DNA of 64,000 nt from Gigantopelta aegis (GCF_016097555.1 NC_054702.1:72891856-72955855); one strand, 5' to 3'; shown: positions 47,363-58,930, numbered from the stretch's first letter. Numbers and translations: made by a program. The notes: generated from the sequence alone by a model not told the origin.

Positions 47363-47610
47363 CTAGCATGTCCCACCGACGCACGCCAGCAAGGACTGGT
47401 CCCACTTTGTTGCAATCCCACAACGCTTCGTCACCGGTTGCCCAGCGTTACACTGGATAAACTCTTTGCACGTTGCTCCAGGAAGATAGGTCACTCCGGG
47501 CGACGAGCAGTCTTGTGGCGGAGCAGTCGTAACGGTCACTTCGGGGACGGCCTCTTCGGGGATGTATTCACTGTCGACGCTACTCCAGATGGTACCAGCC
47601 GCACATATAT
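47363..47610 (-). CDS. last exon of a chitin-binding (CBM14/peritrophin-A) secreted protein
   Basis: Minus strand; the protein is only partly in view. The exon opens after the acceptor TTTTACATTATAG and encodes a short Thr/Pro/Glu-rich linker (EEAVPEVTVTTAPPQ). One type-2 chitin-binding domain follows, from CSSPGVTYLPGATCKEFIQC to the last Cys. The six cysteines have spacing C-x12-C-x5-C-x9-C-x12-C-x4-C, the CBM14 pattern, with the conserved aromatic-containing FIQC stretch. The stop codon TAG (47365-47363) comes directly after the last Cys codon. The exon begins in phase 1, which fits the phase at which the EGF-like exon 52321-52231 ends. Such proteins bind chitin in extracellular matrices, gut linings or molluscan shell; which one is unknown here. 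Confidence 0.82.
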
Positions 47611-47674
47611 CTATAATGTAAAACAATCATAAGTACATTTATAAATACTATAATAAATACTAGTACATGTATAT

Positions 47675-47980
47675 GGGGCGGGACGTAGCCCAGTGGTAAA
47701 GGGTTCGCTAGATGCGCTGTCGGTCTAGGGTCGATCCCCGTCGGTGGACTCATGGGGTTATTTCTCCGATCTCGTTATCACCAGTACTCCACTAGTAGAT
47801 CAAAGACCGTGGTATGTGCTATCCTGTCTATGGGATGGTGCGTATAAAAGATCCCTTGCTACTAATGAAAAAATGTAGCGGGTTTTATCTTAGTCATATT
47901 TACTACATGTTTGACATTCTATAGCCGATGATAAATAAATCAATGTGCTCTAGTGGTGTCGTCAAACAAAACAAAATTTC
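47675..47980 (+). mobile_element. SINE, head I + tail A, inside the chitin-binding gene's intron
   Basis: The head is GGGGCGGGACGTAGCCCAGT, the core GTAGATCAAAGACCGTGGTA, and the tail TCTAGTGGTGTCGTCAAACA. It is antisense to the gene. Confidence 0.9.
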
Positions 47981-48072
47981 ACTTTATCTTTCAATATAAG
48001 TATATAGATATTCAAATTATTCCTCTGTGGTAAATGTATACAAGAATAAAGGTGTTTTTTATTTTTTTTTGC

Positions 48073-48112
<40 letters not shown>

Positions 48113-48384
48113 TTTAACAATTCCGACCCCTGAGTATTATTGAATAGTTACTAATTTAATTAATTTATTCATTTTGATTGTAATTTCTTTTAAAAAGTCC
48201 ATGGTCAAGTAATTATTTGGCAAAGGTTCCACCGGAATATTGTATAAATGTATCATGGCGTCAATGTTTTTAATCGGATAAACGAAATATATTAACAAAA
48301 AGGGAAAGATATTGTTAAGAATTAGAAAAGATAGACCATTTTAAGGTTTTTTTTAAATACGAGTTTTGTTAACTCGTGATGTCT
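47981..48384. other. intronic, no further gene
   Basis: Contains a T/TTA microsatellite at about 48057-48113. Confidence 0.6.
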
Positions 48385-48436
48385 GAAAACCATATTTTTA
48401 CTCATTGCTTCGCATTTCTTGAAAATATGGTTTTTC
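48385..48436. repeat. small hairpin, 14-bp arms
   Basis: GAAAACCATATTTT pairs with AAAATATGGTTTTTC around the loop CTCATTGCTTCGCATTTCTTG-like sequence. A C run follows at 48471-48486. Confidence 0.6.
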
Positions 48437-48511
48437 ACACACCATTCGTTGACATAAAAATCATTTTCGACCCCCCCCCCCCCCCCAATGAAATGGTCTG
48501 TCTCTCTAAAA

Positions 48512-48600
48512 AGTGAAACCTCTCTAAACCGGACACCTACATCACCAATTAAAATGTCCGGTTTCAACAGGTATCATGTATAGAGAGGTTCTCTTTTGTA
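48512..48600. mobile_element. pogo/Tigger-like terminal fragment, third copy
   Basis: AGTGAAACCTCTCTAAACCG and GGACACC are followed by AATGTCCGGTTTC and the inverted AGAGAGGTTCTC. The interior is almost entirely deleted. A CA-rich microsatellite follows (about 48610-48690). Confidence 0.5.
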
Positions 48601-48730
48601 CAGAAAAAAAATACACACACAACAAACAACACACACACGACGCACACATACAACACACACACACATACACACACACACACACACACGATGAATAAAAACT
48701 AGCGAGTTAATTGTTAGCAATAAATATAAC

Positions 48731-48871
48731 ATATCAGGTTACTACGTTTTGATATCGTGGTTATTTGGCGAGGTTTAGATAACGGTTTGACAAGCGAGCT
48801 TCAGCGAGCCTGTTACACCGTTATCGAACCGAGCCAAATAACCACGATATCAAAACGTAGTAACCTGATAT
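48731..48871. repeat. long hairpin with perfect 39-bp arms
   Basis: The segments 48731-48769 and 48833-48871 are exact reverse complements (ATATCAGGTTACTACGTTTT ... GTGGTTATTTGGC). Complementarity continues, imperfectly, through about 16 more bases to ATAACGGT/ACCGTTAT. The central 30 bases read TTGACAAGCGAGCTTCAGCG and onward. It lies in the intron of the chitin-binding gene. Confidence 0.95.
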
Positions 48872-50009
48872 TTTAATTTTTATCATGCAAGTTCTATTTT
48901 TGTAATATGTTTCAGTCAAAAGCGGTATAAAGTATCAGTTTTATCGTGTAAAAATTACTACCGGAAGTCGGACAACAGCAGGTGCCCATAAGCCTAAAGG
49001 TTATGTGTTTCCAAATTTTAAATAAAATACTTTGATTATATTTCAAAGTCTGTTGTGTCACAACATTACAATTTTTATACCTTTTTCTGTGAAAATAAAC
49101 TCAAGTTTATTTGTAACCTGAAGATGATCTACACCACTGGCTGCTAGTGACTGTGACGTCAGACGCTGTTCCAATGTAAATATTCTTTCCAGGAAGCTAC
49201 TTGCTTTTTTGTTTCAAAATATTTAATTCAAAACGCTTGCTATTTCCGAATGGGAGCGGATAATGGAGAATTGAAAAATAAGAGGCAATTTGACGTTACA
49301 AGGAGTATCAATGTTATATTTATGTATGCAGTTCAACAATTATTGCTGTAAATGGATGTTTGAAAAATTAGAAAACGACCTACCTGAAAAGTTAGCAAAC
49401 ATCCGTCATGCGCACAACTCATTTCCTAGTGACACGATAACACTTCGATTATCAGGTAGGGGTTATCAGATCAATAGGAAGCATGGTTGCTTGATAGATT
49501 GTAAGTAATGTGTAATGTAAAGCTATAAAGCTGTAATAGCCTAAATTATTTCAAACTAATTAATACCTAGATACTAATACCTAGCGTCAGTACTTTTAAA
49601 AATAAGTGTTTTATTCAATCAAAGTAAACAACAAAAACAATAATAAAATCACAAATAAAAAGCAACATATAGTTTAAGGGTCATTAGAATTGTAAATCAT
49701 GGTACAAAAGATCAGAAGATAAATCAGGACACACCACATAAGATATACTTTTCAATAAACAGCCTTGCCGTTTATAACACTAATAAAGTAATGTGAAGTA
49801 TGAAAATGGATTGTACTACAATACTGGGCCCAATTTCACTAAACATCGTAAGCCTAGTTTTGCACGTAAACGTAAATCTATGACTAAACCACAATTCGTA
49901 TTACTGTTTTAGAAGTATACATATTACATTTCCCTTCGTCCTTAAAATGCTTCATTTTTTTTTTTTTGTCATGATGTACTCTTTTCATGATATAGATACC
50001 AAACACGTG
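48872..50009. other. intronic, no further gene recognised
   Basis: The open + frame at about 49290-49508 (a KLENDLPEKLANIRHAHNSF stretch) matches no family I know; it is antisense within the intron. Confidence 0.45.
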
Positions 50010-50140
50010 TAAAAGCTGTATCCTAACCGGCCGCGAGCGACACGAGCGATTATTTTAGAAATCATTGATTTCAATTGCTGCATCCTAACCGCACGCGTGC
50101 GACGCGACATATAAATCTGTTAGGATGCGGCAATATATGT
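50010..50140. repeat. inverted repeats around TGCATCCTAACC
   Basis: GCATCCTAAC (about 50088) and GTTAGGATGC (about 50119) pair. GTATCCTAACCGGCCGCGAG nearby repeats the left arm. CpG-rich words (CCGCGAGCGACACGAGCG, CACGCGTGCGACGCGAC) lie between. It looks like a compact MITE or its remains. Confidence 0.55.
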
Positions 50141-50737
50141 AGTCTCGTTCAACTATACCACATTAGTTTCCGATGTACGAGGCTAGTAGTAACAAAGCGG
50201 TGCTCCCTCCTGTCACGGAACAAACCACAAAACACAAAAGCTGTTTAAAACTTTAAATCAAGAACACGATTGTAAGTACATACATGATAATAAAACAATA
50301 CTAACACTAAACAGCTTTATGCTGTTTTCCTTCGCATGTGCTAGCGATCAGTTCATCGGACAGTCTACACGTGTTCAACGACGGAAGTAAACATGCATTA
50401 TCACAATATATTAAAAATGTGGAAGTGAAAAAATCCGGACTGGGCTATGTTCAGATGTTTCACAATTTTATTTTTATTTTTGGCCTGTTAGCCAATCACA
50501 AACCGTTTTGAACTAGTATTTTGACGGCAATAAATATTGTTTCAATCAAACTTAAGTTGCTGAGTACTAGTAGCTTGTGCCTTCAAATTTCGTTTCGTTT
50601 GTTTTCGGTTTTTGTTTTTATAACAATTAAAAGGACAATAAAGGTAGCAGCGAAGTAAATCATAACACAAATGAACGAGCTACTCTCGATTCACTAATAT
50701 CAAAACCTATATTAGCTCGGCCATTTACCTTTCGACC
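50141..50737. other. intronic, no further gene recognised
   Basis: Unassigned sequence. Confidence 0.5.
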
Positions 50738-51040
50738 GACCGTTCAAAATTGCGCCAAATTCCCTCAATCAAAATTGCGCACCCTTTTCTCTTTGGCATT
50801 TAACTGCTCCATTCAAATTCCATAGCACCACCCCCACCCCCACCCGCCTGCTACCGATTTGATCGGGCTGCTGGTGCTCACTTGCACCTGCCAGTGCAGG
50901 CGGTCCCTCCTCTCCCCCCCCCCACCTTTCCTGTCATGGACGGAGGAGCCGGCCAAGGCCGGCTCTTGTGCCCACGATAGGCGAGCGCTACAACAGCTTG
51001 TTTTGAATGTGCACGTAAAACCCTATGACATGACATGACA
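50738..51040 (+). repeat. repeat family shared with 6166-6680
   Basis: CCGTTCAAAATTGCGCCAAA, ATCAAAATTGCGCACCCTTT, GGAGCCGGCCAAGGCCGGCT and GCTACAACAGCTTGTTTTGA match the ends and middle of the 6.2-6.7 kb copy. It ends in an ATGAC repeat. SINE-like in size and in having a simple-repeat end, but I see no clear A and B boxes. Confidence 0.65.
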
Positions 51041-51745
51041 TAAATCATAACATACTGTCCACTATATTAACATAAATTTAAAAAAATAGAAAAAGAGAAT
51101 TTTCCCAGGTGAATCACACATGTAGTGATGATGGCCAGTCCTTGTTTTGTGCAGCAAGTATGACTGAACTGGGTGATGTCAACCTAAATCTGGAATTAAT
51201 CTCTTATTTTTGGAGGCACCCCCCATTTTGTCATTTCACGGCTGCTAGGAAGTCTCTCCACCCCGACCATGTATTCATACTCGGTATGTACAAATCACTC
51301 ATGGAAAGTGAGATCTCATTCAACACAACTGTGCACCATAAATGTAGGTGCAATTCCTGTCAAAGATCCAATTTCTTACCTATTTTCAAACTCATAAATT
51401 ATTTTATTCAAATAGGGGGTGTATTTTAAAAGCACTATCTTCGTGTGCAACACGACGCTCATTGGTCAATTTACTTCTCTGCAACCTAAAGTCTTGATTG
51501 GTTAAAGCAGGAAAACTATTGTTTTATGTGTATAGCACTCGTGTGTACATGTAGGATTAGTTCTACAGATTAGCGTAACAACCGGCAAATGTAAGTTCCG
51601 TTTTTAAAACAAAATTATTGACATCTGTACTTCGTTTTTTTTATTGATGGGGGTTGGGAGATTCGCGAAAATAAATGTTCGCGAATTGACCCATTTTCAT
51701 TAAATCGCGAAAATTTTATCCCGCGAAAATAAAGTATTCTACAGT
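51041..51745. other. intronic, no further gene recognised
   Basis: A plus-strand frame at about 51109-51429 lacks recognisable motifs. AAATCGCGAAAATTTT and CCGCGAAAATAAA words near 51660-51735 are unexplained. Confidence 0.45.
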
Positions 51746-51860
51746 AATACATGAGTGGCCGTTAGATACCAGTTATCTCACAACTCGTTGTTTTAAAATG
51801 TATCTAACGAGCGAAAGCGAATTTGATACGTTTTTAAACAACGAGTTGTGAGATGGCCAC
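51746..51860 (+). mobile_element. hairpin element, copy 2
   Basis: ATCTCACAACTCGTTGTTTT and, reversed, AACAACGAGTTGTGAGAT form the arms around TAACGAGCGAAAGCGAATTT. The outermost GTGGCC/GGCCAC also pair. Homologous to 15042-14935 in the opposite orientation. Confidence 0.7.
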
Positions 51861-52017
51861 AATCTATAACGTAACAAAAACATAATGATTGAAAAGTCAA
51901 CAATAAATAATTAAAAATATTTTATAAAAAATATTTGAGTCACGTGTATGTTGATAATAGATGTTTCCTCTAGTTTTGTAGTACCTCTCTGTCTGTGTGT
52001 GTCCCTCCTCTCTCGAT

Positions 52018-52022
52018 CTCCC

Positions 52023-52090
<68 letters not shown>
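52018..52090. repeat. C run and (CT)n microsatellite
   Basis: A run of about 14 C is followed by about 28 CT units. Ser/Leu and Arg/Glu frames here are artefacts. Confidence 0.97.
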
Positions 52091-52092
<2 letters not shown>

Positions 52093-52230
52093 CACACTCC
52101 CTTCTTACAAACGTCCACCCCACTTTCTTTCTATCGGCTTCTCCTTTACCTATCTCCTTCTCTCTAACTCTATTTCCATATGGCTTTATTTTCAATAATT
52201 ATTTTCTCGGTCGACTTCATAAATACTTAC

Positions 52231-52321
52231 CGAGAGGCAGACATTGATAATTCTTGTCCTGTGTATTTGCACACATTTCGTTTTGTCCACAGCGTCCTGT
52301 GTTACATGGTTGTGATCCATG
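52231..52321 (-). CDS. EGF-like exon of the chitin-binding gene
   Basis: Minus strand, 91 nt between the acceptor TTCTTGTAG and the donor G|GTAAGT. The open reading gives HGSQPCNTGRCGQNEMCANT and then QDKNYQCLPL. The first three cysteines have the C-x4-C-x5-C spacing of EGF-like modules, which mediate extracellular protein contacts. The exon ends with one base of a codon. The CBM14 exon at 47610 begins with the two bases that complete such a codon, so the two are probably consecutive across an intron of about 4.6 kb. Upstream exons are not recognised here. Confidence 0.68.
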
Positions 52322-52390
52322 CTACAAGAATAACAATAATAACGTAGTTTTAGTTAATTAATTTTTAATTGTAACTCGTTAATGAACAGA

Positions 52391-52714
52391 GGACGGGACG
52401 TAGCCCAGTGGTAAAGCGCTTACTTTATGCGCGGTCGGTTTGGGATCGATCCTCATCGGTGGGCTCATTGAGCTATTTCTCGTTCCAACCAGTGCACCAC
52501 GACTGGTATATCAAAGGCTGTGGTATGTGTTATCCTGTCTGTGGGATGGTGCATATAAAAGATCCCTTGCTACCAATGGAAATATGTAGCGGGTTTTCTC
52601 TCTAAGTGATATGTCAGAATAACCAAATGTTTGACATCCAATAGCCGATGATCAATAAATCAATGTGCCGAGCACTGCTCTAGTGGTGTCGTTAAACAAT
52701 ACACACTTTTTTCA
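52391..52714 (+). mobile_element. SINE, head I + tail A, with 12-bp target duplication
   Basis: Complete head (GGACGGGACGTAGCCCAGTG), core (CCACGACTGGTATATCAAAG) and tail (CTCTAGTGGTGTCGTTAAAC). TTAATGAACAGA flanks it at 52379-52390 and 52715-52726. A small extra CCGAGCACTG interrupts the tail. It lies just upstream of the EGF-like exon in gene orientation. Confidence 0.93.
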
Positions 52715-52726
52715 TTAATGAACAGA

Positions 52727-55018
52727 TTAACACATGGACATTTTGTTTTACGATAGAGTGAGGAAATCATTTAAAACATTCTGCAGCATTATCTAGAAAT
52801 CGTTTTCAAGTGTCACGGGGATTCTATAATACCCGTAACTGGATGAAACACGATTATCCAAATATCTCTCCTAACTGTATATCTATTAGATCTCTCTGTA
52901 TCGAGCAGTTATACCCGCTGTGGCTCGTCTAGGTATGATCAGAGATAAGATCTTATATAAAGTATATATTATTATAGCACGTTTAGTTCACTAGAAAACA
53001 CAACAAAACACAATACACTTTGTAATCTGTATTAACCTACGCTGACAAATGTACTGCCGCAGTAGTTAATTAATAACAATAATAACAACCCAGAACTGAT
53101 CACTTAATTAGTTAATCTCTAGGTGTCTAGTTTACACAATATGCTAATCACTTCACCGTGACACAACACCCACACGTGTGATAATTGAGAAACGCTTCCA
53201 GGGGAACTTAATTAATAAAGGAATTACAGCTCTATTCCTAACTGGTTAATTTTTAATTAACCCTTAACTACTCATTCAGTAACCTTGTAACACAGAATTA
53301 ATACTGGTACCTATCACAATAAAGACAATAACCTACAGTTTACCTAGGTCCTCTAGGATGACTGGTTAAGCTTTTTATAATTATTTAGGACAGTGAGCCT
53401 ACAGATTACTGCGTCAGATGACCGGCAGCACCGTCTAAATAATATTGGTATAATACAGTATTAAAATATTTAAAGTCACATCAATCATATCAAGGTTATA
53501 CACAGAGCAGAAAATATATATTTACCAAAGTCCCGTCTGAACTAATATAAATCGTTCAGTGGACGGACAGCGATCCCCTGGAGCCTTACTATCGTTCTCC
53601 TCGATATCTCTAAAATCCTAGCTATTTATTCAAAACTCTCAGAGACAGTGAATATCGCCTGGGGGTACAAGGCGGTACCTCACGTATCATGTGGATTTTC
53701 CACAACCACCATGCCGGCATATCAGACTGGCTGTCGCCATACCGCGAGCAATCCCCTGGCCATAAACAGCACTACCGGAGATATTACGTAACTACTAGCC
53801 ACATGGCCTCCACATCTGCGCTGGGTGTGTATTAGACGACCGTCGCGCAAAGGTATCACGTAACAAGTTGCCCAAATGGGCATAAGTGCAATTTGGAACT
53901 GCACACGGACCTCTAAAACAATTAATATCGCCACAGGCGAAAAGAAATTAAGAGCATGTACCGTCACATCAAGTAACAGTCAATATAGTGAATAATAGGG
54001 ATTTGGCCTTTATAACTCCTAGTTCGGTGTTTTGTTTGTTTGTTTATTTGTTTTTGTTAGCTTGTACTTGTTTAGTTTGCTTTTTTTTACACTTCGCTCG
54101 GCTTTATAAATAAAAGATGGCATTTTTTGAATTTTCAGCATTAAAATATAATTAAATAGGCACTATTAAATAAATTACAACCATTTTCACAAAAACAAAG
54201 GAAAACATCAGTCAGTCTGTAACATGTAATAGTGAAAAAGAAATAGACATGATATTTACGTAACGTAATGCTAGTGTCAAACTACAAACTGCCAGTACAA
54301 CGTTGGCCAACTTTCTGCTCTCACGACTTCTACGATTGCACAGTTGCTAGTCTGAGCGCTCTTACATCTCGATTTTCATCGTATATCCCATTAGTTGTTA
54401 ATCTGAGCGCACCTGTCGTAAGTCGGGAGTTGGGGAAATTACGACGCAACCGTAGAGTTGGCCAAAAGAGGAAAGTTACGGCGTTTGAAATTTCTTGGAA
54501 TTAGGAAAAGGTTTTTCAATATTTTGTTACTACATGACTTGGAAAGTGAACATGTGGATTTTAATGGTCTTTGTAATGTACTGCGTCAACAAAATCAACA
54601 AAACACGTTAAAGGTCTGGTTTTAACTTTACTTTATTATAAAGTTAACAGAAATCTTGTTCCTTTATTTATTCTAGTATGCTATCAAATGGGCGCTTTCA
54701 TATTGGCATTGCCAAAGATCCGAAGACAGTTGTATTGACCCCTAAGTCTGGCTGTATTGGCCTGAGGCCACGCCGAGGGCCTACACAGCCTGCTGAGGGC
54801 CATTACAACTGTACGAGGACCTGCTACAAGGTCATTGTGAAAACATCCCTTTAACGACATGTTTATTAATCATCTTCTACTGGAATGGTGACGACCACAT
54901 ACTTATGAATTGTTATATTTTAGACAAAGTAATATTTCAAACAAAGGATATTTTAGATAAAGCTAGGCCCAAGATTTTATTTCAAACGAAACACAGAGTT
55001 GTGGGGCATCTCGATAAT
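52727..55018. other. no gene recognised
   Basis: A more complex, CpG-containing stretch at about 53520-53970 has a minus-strand CGTGAG...GACTTTG|GTAAAT sequence that could be a first exon and donor. I cannot support a protein there. The plus-strand frame at 54268-54504 is unrecognised. Confidence 0.45.
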
Positions 55019-55031
55019 TGACGACCGATAA

Positions 55032-55430
55032 AGTAAAGTTTGTTTTATTTAACGACGCCTCTAGAGCACATCGATTTTTTTTATCTTATTATCGGCTATT
55101 GGACGTCAAACATATGGTCATTCTGACACTGTTTTTTTTTAGAGGAAACCCGCTGTCGCCACATAGGCTACTCTTTTTACGACAGGCAGCAAGGGATCTT
55201 TTATTTGCGCTTCCCACAGGCAGGATAGCACAAACCATGGCCTTTGTTGAACCAGTTACGGATCACTGGTCGGTGCAAGTGGTTTACACCTACCCATTGA
55301 GGCTTGCGGAGCACTCACTCAGGGTTTGGAGTCGTTATCTGGATTAAAAATCCCATGCCTCGACTGGGATCCGAACCCAGTACCTACCAGCCTGTAGACC
55401 GATGGCCTGCCACGACGCCACCGAGGCCGG
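55032..55430 (-). mobile_element. SINE, head II + mixed tail, with target duplication
   Basis: The minus-strand head is ACCGGCCTCGGTGGCGTCGT and GGTACTGGGTTCGGATCCCA. The shared core (CAAAGGCCATGGTTTGTGCT) leads to a tail that joins B-type TGGCGACAGCGGGTTTCCTC to A-type GATGTGCTCTAGAGGCGTCG. TGACGACCGATAA flanks it at 55019-55031 and 55431-55443. Confidence 0.93.
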
Positions 55431-55805
55431 TGACGACCGATAACGATAATAGATATACATGAAGTATAATAATGACATTTTGTAACATCACTTATGTGAA
55501 ACTTCATTTTCAAAACTCGTAAAGTTATAGTGCAACGGTATCAGAAATGAACATAAATAACTCACAACTCAGTGAGGCAGTATTTTCGAGATAACTCAAC
55601 AGAAACATTTACCGGAAATCAAAATGTTCGTATGAATTTAGCGAATACGGTTATGGTTTGCAACGTATTACAGTTAGCAGATTAATAACTTGTGTTATGT
55701 TGTTGTTATAGTCACCATCATATATATTCGACAGTTTGAAGACAACTTAGAATGAAAGTTTAGTGAAGACATTGCTGTCCATTGTTTGTGACGTCATTCA
55801 TAGTC

Positions 55806-56131
55806 GGGGCGGGACGTAGCCCAGTGGTACAGCGCTCGCTAGATGTGCGGTCGGTGTGGGATCGATCCCCGTCAGTGGACCCATTGGGCTATTTCTCGTT
55901 CCAGCCAGTGCACCACGACTGGTATATCAAAGGCCGTGGTATGTACTACCCTGTCTGTGGGATAGTGCATATAAAAGATCCCTTGCTGCTAATCGAAAAG
56001 AGCAGCCCATGAAGTGGCGACAGCGGGTTTCCTCTCTTAATATCTGTGTGGTCTTTAACCATATGTCTGACGCCATATAACCGTAAATAAAATGTGTTGA
56101 GTGCGTCGTTAAATAAAAAAAACAAATTCTT
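55806..56131 (+). mobile_element. SINE, head I + tail B, near-consensus
   Basis: GGGGCGGGACGTAGCCCAGT, CCACGACTGGTATATCAAAG, GTGGTCTTTAACCATATGTC and GTTGAGTGCGTCGTTAAATA are all present in order, with few changes from the group consensus. CATTCATAGTC and CATTCACAGTC are the probable target duplication. Confidence 0.93.
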
Positions 56132-56227
56132 TCATTCACAGTCAATTAAATAACCACCAAAGACCACGTAAAGCAGTCTGATGAATTTTATTTTTAAATA
56201 TGAACCTAACAGCAAGAAAGTTAAAAG

Positions 56228-56542
56228 TTTTTTTTTTAACAACACCACCAGAGTATATCTATTTATGATTGATTAATCATCGGCTTTTGGATGTCAAACA
56301 TTTTGTCATTGTGATACGTAGTTAGAGGAAACCCACTTGAATTTTCCATTAGCAGCAAGGAATCTTTTATATGTTAACTTCTCCACAGACCGGACAGCAC
56401 ATACCACGGTTTTTGATATACCAGTCGTGGGGCACTGGTTGGGACGGGAAAAAAATCGGAGAATGTATCCACCGAATAGATTTGATCCTTTGACCCAAAC
56501 ACTTCTGGCGAGCGCTCTATCGAATGAGTTTAATCCCGCTCC
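56228..56542 (-). mobile_element. SINE, head III + tail A
   Basis: The minus strand reads GGAGCGGGATTAAACTCATT, CGATAGAGCGCTCGCCAGAA, CCACGACTGGTATATCAAAA and the tail GTGGTGTTGTTAAAAAAAAA. Confidence 0.87.
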
Positions 56543-56588
56543 TAATAGCAAGACATGCTTGCATACAATAGTTACCAAAGGACTGACT

Positions 56589-56838
56589 GAATGAATGAAT
56601 GTTTAACGACACCATTGAAACACATTGATCAATTAATCATCGACTATTGGATGTCAAACAGATGGTTATTCTGACTCGTAGTCATCAGAGGAAACCCGCT
56701 ACATTTTTCATAATGCAGCAAGGGATCTTTTAAAACACTTTCCCATAAACAGTTGAATAGGTCCACCGAGGTGGTTCGATCCTGCGACGCAAGCACCTCA
56801 TGTGAACACTCAATCGACTGAGCTAAATCCCGGCCCCC
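56589..56838 (-). mobile_element. SINE, head III + tail A, core mostly deleted
   Basis: The minus-strand head is GGGCCGGGATTTAGCTCAGT and GATCGAACCACCTCGGTGGA. The CCACGACTGG core box is missing. Tail A ends in an ATTC repeat. It lies directly beside the preceding SINE in the same orientation. Confidence 0.85.
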
Positions 56839-58483
56839 TTTGAAATTAAAGAGGGCATTAAATGCAATGTCAATCACCATGGAATTGTCCATAAACATTT
56901 TCATCTACTAGTGCATGAAACATGTAGTGTTAATAAACATTATAAATCCGCTAGTGAGAGAATAATAAAACAAAAACGAAAAAAAGTTATTGTTCTTTCA
57001 ATAATTTAAATTTTTACAAATATTGTTCTACCTGAAAGCTTTTGAATGGATTCTCAAAGAAGCATGGCAGATCTATAAGTACCTTTTAGTCAGCAGCCTT
57101 TTATTCCAACAACGTTTTACTTCCATGTTTTTTTCCCCACTTTTGATCCTTCTCTACTAAGTGTGCAAACAGCGCATTTTCATGTCGCCCTGACCTACGT
57201 TTAGTGTTATTTACTATATGTTTGTCTTAAAGGTAGGGTCAACTCAAACAAGAGCCTTATGTGTTGGAAAAATGCATACCCGGACCACCAACACATACTG
57301 ACACTTTAGCAAATGAAAAACGTGTAATTTTAAACTTAATAAAAAACCATGATTATTCCTGCTAACTGGGGGCAGCCATTTTGTTTCGTTTTTGTGACGT
57401 CCGGTGAGATAGCTTGGGGCAAAGTGACGTCAGCTCCTGACCATCTCCTGTATGTACAGTGTAAACAAAAGCAGTAATTTTCGACAAGGCGCTTCTCTTT
57501 GATCAACCTGACTTGTAAAACAGCATAAATGACGTAATAATATAATAAACTATTTAACTAAATATATTTCAAGTTGCATTAACGGAACAAAATTGGATTA
57601 TAGTATTTTTCTCTGTTTAATAATCCAAAGGAAAAATGTACACTATTAGGCCTATTGATATGCTACGTTGGAGCAAAAACGACAACCCACGATACCCAAG
57701 TGATAATTTTCTTTTCTTTGGGACTACGTAATTGGTCAGTTCTGTGGTTTTAGATGGAAAAGTCTACTTAATCAATAGTTTTATAGAACTATTTACAGTA
57801 ATAAACCATGTCCATTACAATTTTAGGGGCGACAGGTAATATTCCACAATACCGGTATTTATTTTTGTGTCTAGACAGCGTCAATTAATTGCCTCGTCTG
57901 GTTCCCAATCAAATACACACCTGCCAACCTGGAATCACAGGTAGAAGCAACTAACAGCATATACCAATTAACTAAGAAAACACTCCGTGTATCATTTCAG
58001 TACGTAGGTTAATGCATGGGCAAAACATTGTTAATTGTTTCGACTTGTTGTGTAGCCACTTTGACAATGGTATTTTATTTTGTATTGAAAAATAATATAT
58101 ATATAGTGCTGGATATACTTATGTCTGGCTTACTGGGATGTGTATTATTACAGAACATTGCAAGGTATGACTATTTATCATCCCGCAAAAACCAGGTAGA
58201 TTGTGTTTCTCTAGTTCTAAGGCTCATTCCTGACGTTACGCGTACTCACTGAGATGGTACAAAATGGCTGTCACATTTAACCGTTTTATTAATTAACTAT
58301 ACGATTATACGTGTTGATATTAAGCAATAATGTGCATTATATATCGTTGAATATGCATACCAGGCCAAATGCCTTGATTGTCCTCTCCTTTGAACAAAAA
58401 CAAGATATACTTGTTCTGTCTTTGGGATATATGTTTAGATATTCGTCAGTCCCTCAGTTTGTCATTTTAAATTATTTTCATGG
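56839..58483. other. no gene recognised; possible repeat at 57230-57490
   Basis: The part at about 57230-57490 (AAAGGTAGGGTCAACTCAAA, GGCAGCCATTTTGTTTCGTT, CAAAGTGACGTCAGCTCCTG) has the look of a dispersed repeat but has no second copy here. It includes the CRE-like TGACGTCA. The frame starting 58016 is hydrophobic and unrecognised. Confidence 0.45.
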
Positions 58484-58672
58484 TTATATCCAATTAAGAT
58501 TCAAGCACGTTGTCCTGGGCACACACCTCATCTATCTGGGCTCTCTGTCCAGGACAGTGGATTAGCTGTTAGTTATTAGAGAGAAGAGGGTGTAATGGTC
58601 TTACAGAACAGCACATACCACGGTCTTTGATATACCCATTGAGTCGTTCAAACTCGCTCTGGGTGGGAGCCT
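58484..58672 (-). mobile_element. SINE family II, diverged, with core fragment inside
   Basis: The + strand carries ATATCCAATTAAGATTCAAG, CTCTGTCCAGGACAGTGG, GAGAGAAGAGGGTGTAATGG and AACTCGCTCTGGGTGGGAGC, the reverse of the 12262-12507 SINE. A 30-bp piece of the other SINE core (AGCACATACCACGGTCTTTG) lies between. Confidence 0.7.
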
Positions 58673-58680
58673 GTGTAAAA

Positions 58681-58820
58681 GGAATGCAAGTCCTAGGAAC
58701 AGTGGTCCCATCGGACCTCCATACCTAAGGAACATTAGTCCTACCCGGACTTGCATTCCGGAATTTTTAAGTTTCTATATAGTACACCTAGGACTTGTAT
58801 TCCTACCGGACTTAAAATCC
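58681..58820. repeat. GGACTTGCATTCC direct and inverted repeats
   Basis: GGAATGCAAGTCC (58681-58693) and GGACTTGCATTCC (58747-58759) are perfect inverted repeats. A third variant, GGACTTGTATTCC, follows near 58791. The wording resembles the 31-bp tandem array in the intron at 59421. Confidence 0.65.
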
Positions 58821-58930
58821 TTTCACAACAGTGAAAGGAGCGCTTGGTTATTAATAGAAATCAGTATGTTACAGGGAACGCTTCTGCACGAGTTATGAGA
58901 AAGTCATGAATTAAAAAACCGATTTCTGCC

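Noticed and set aside
47133-47632. Plus-strand frames opposite the chitin-binding exon
   Set aside because: Antisense shadows; the minus strand has the six-cysteine pattern, acceptor site and stop codon.
51897-52247. Ser/Leu-rich plus-strand and Arg/Glu-rich minus-strand frames
   Set aside because: Direct result of the (CT)n microsatellite and C run.
53520-53970. Possible first exon and promoter of the minus-strand chitin-binding gene
   Set aside because: A donor-like GTAAAT and CpG content are suggestive, but no signal peptide or coherent coding frame can be shown.
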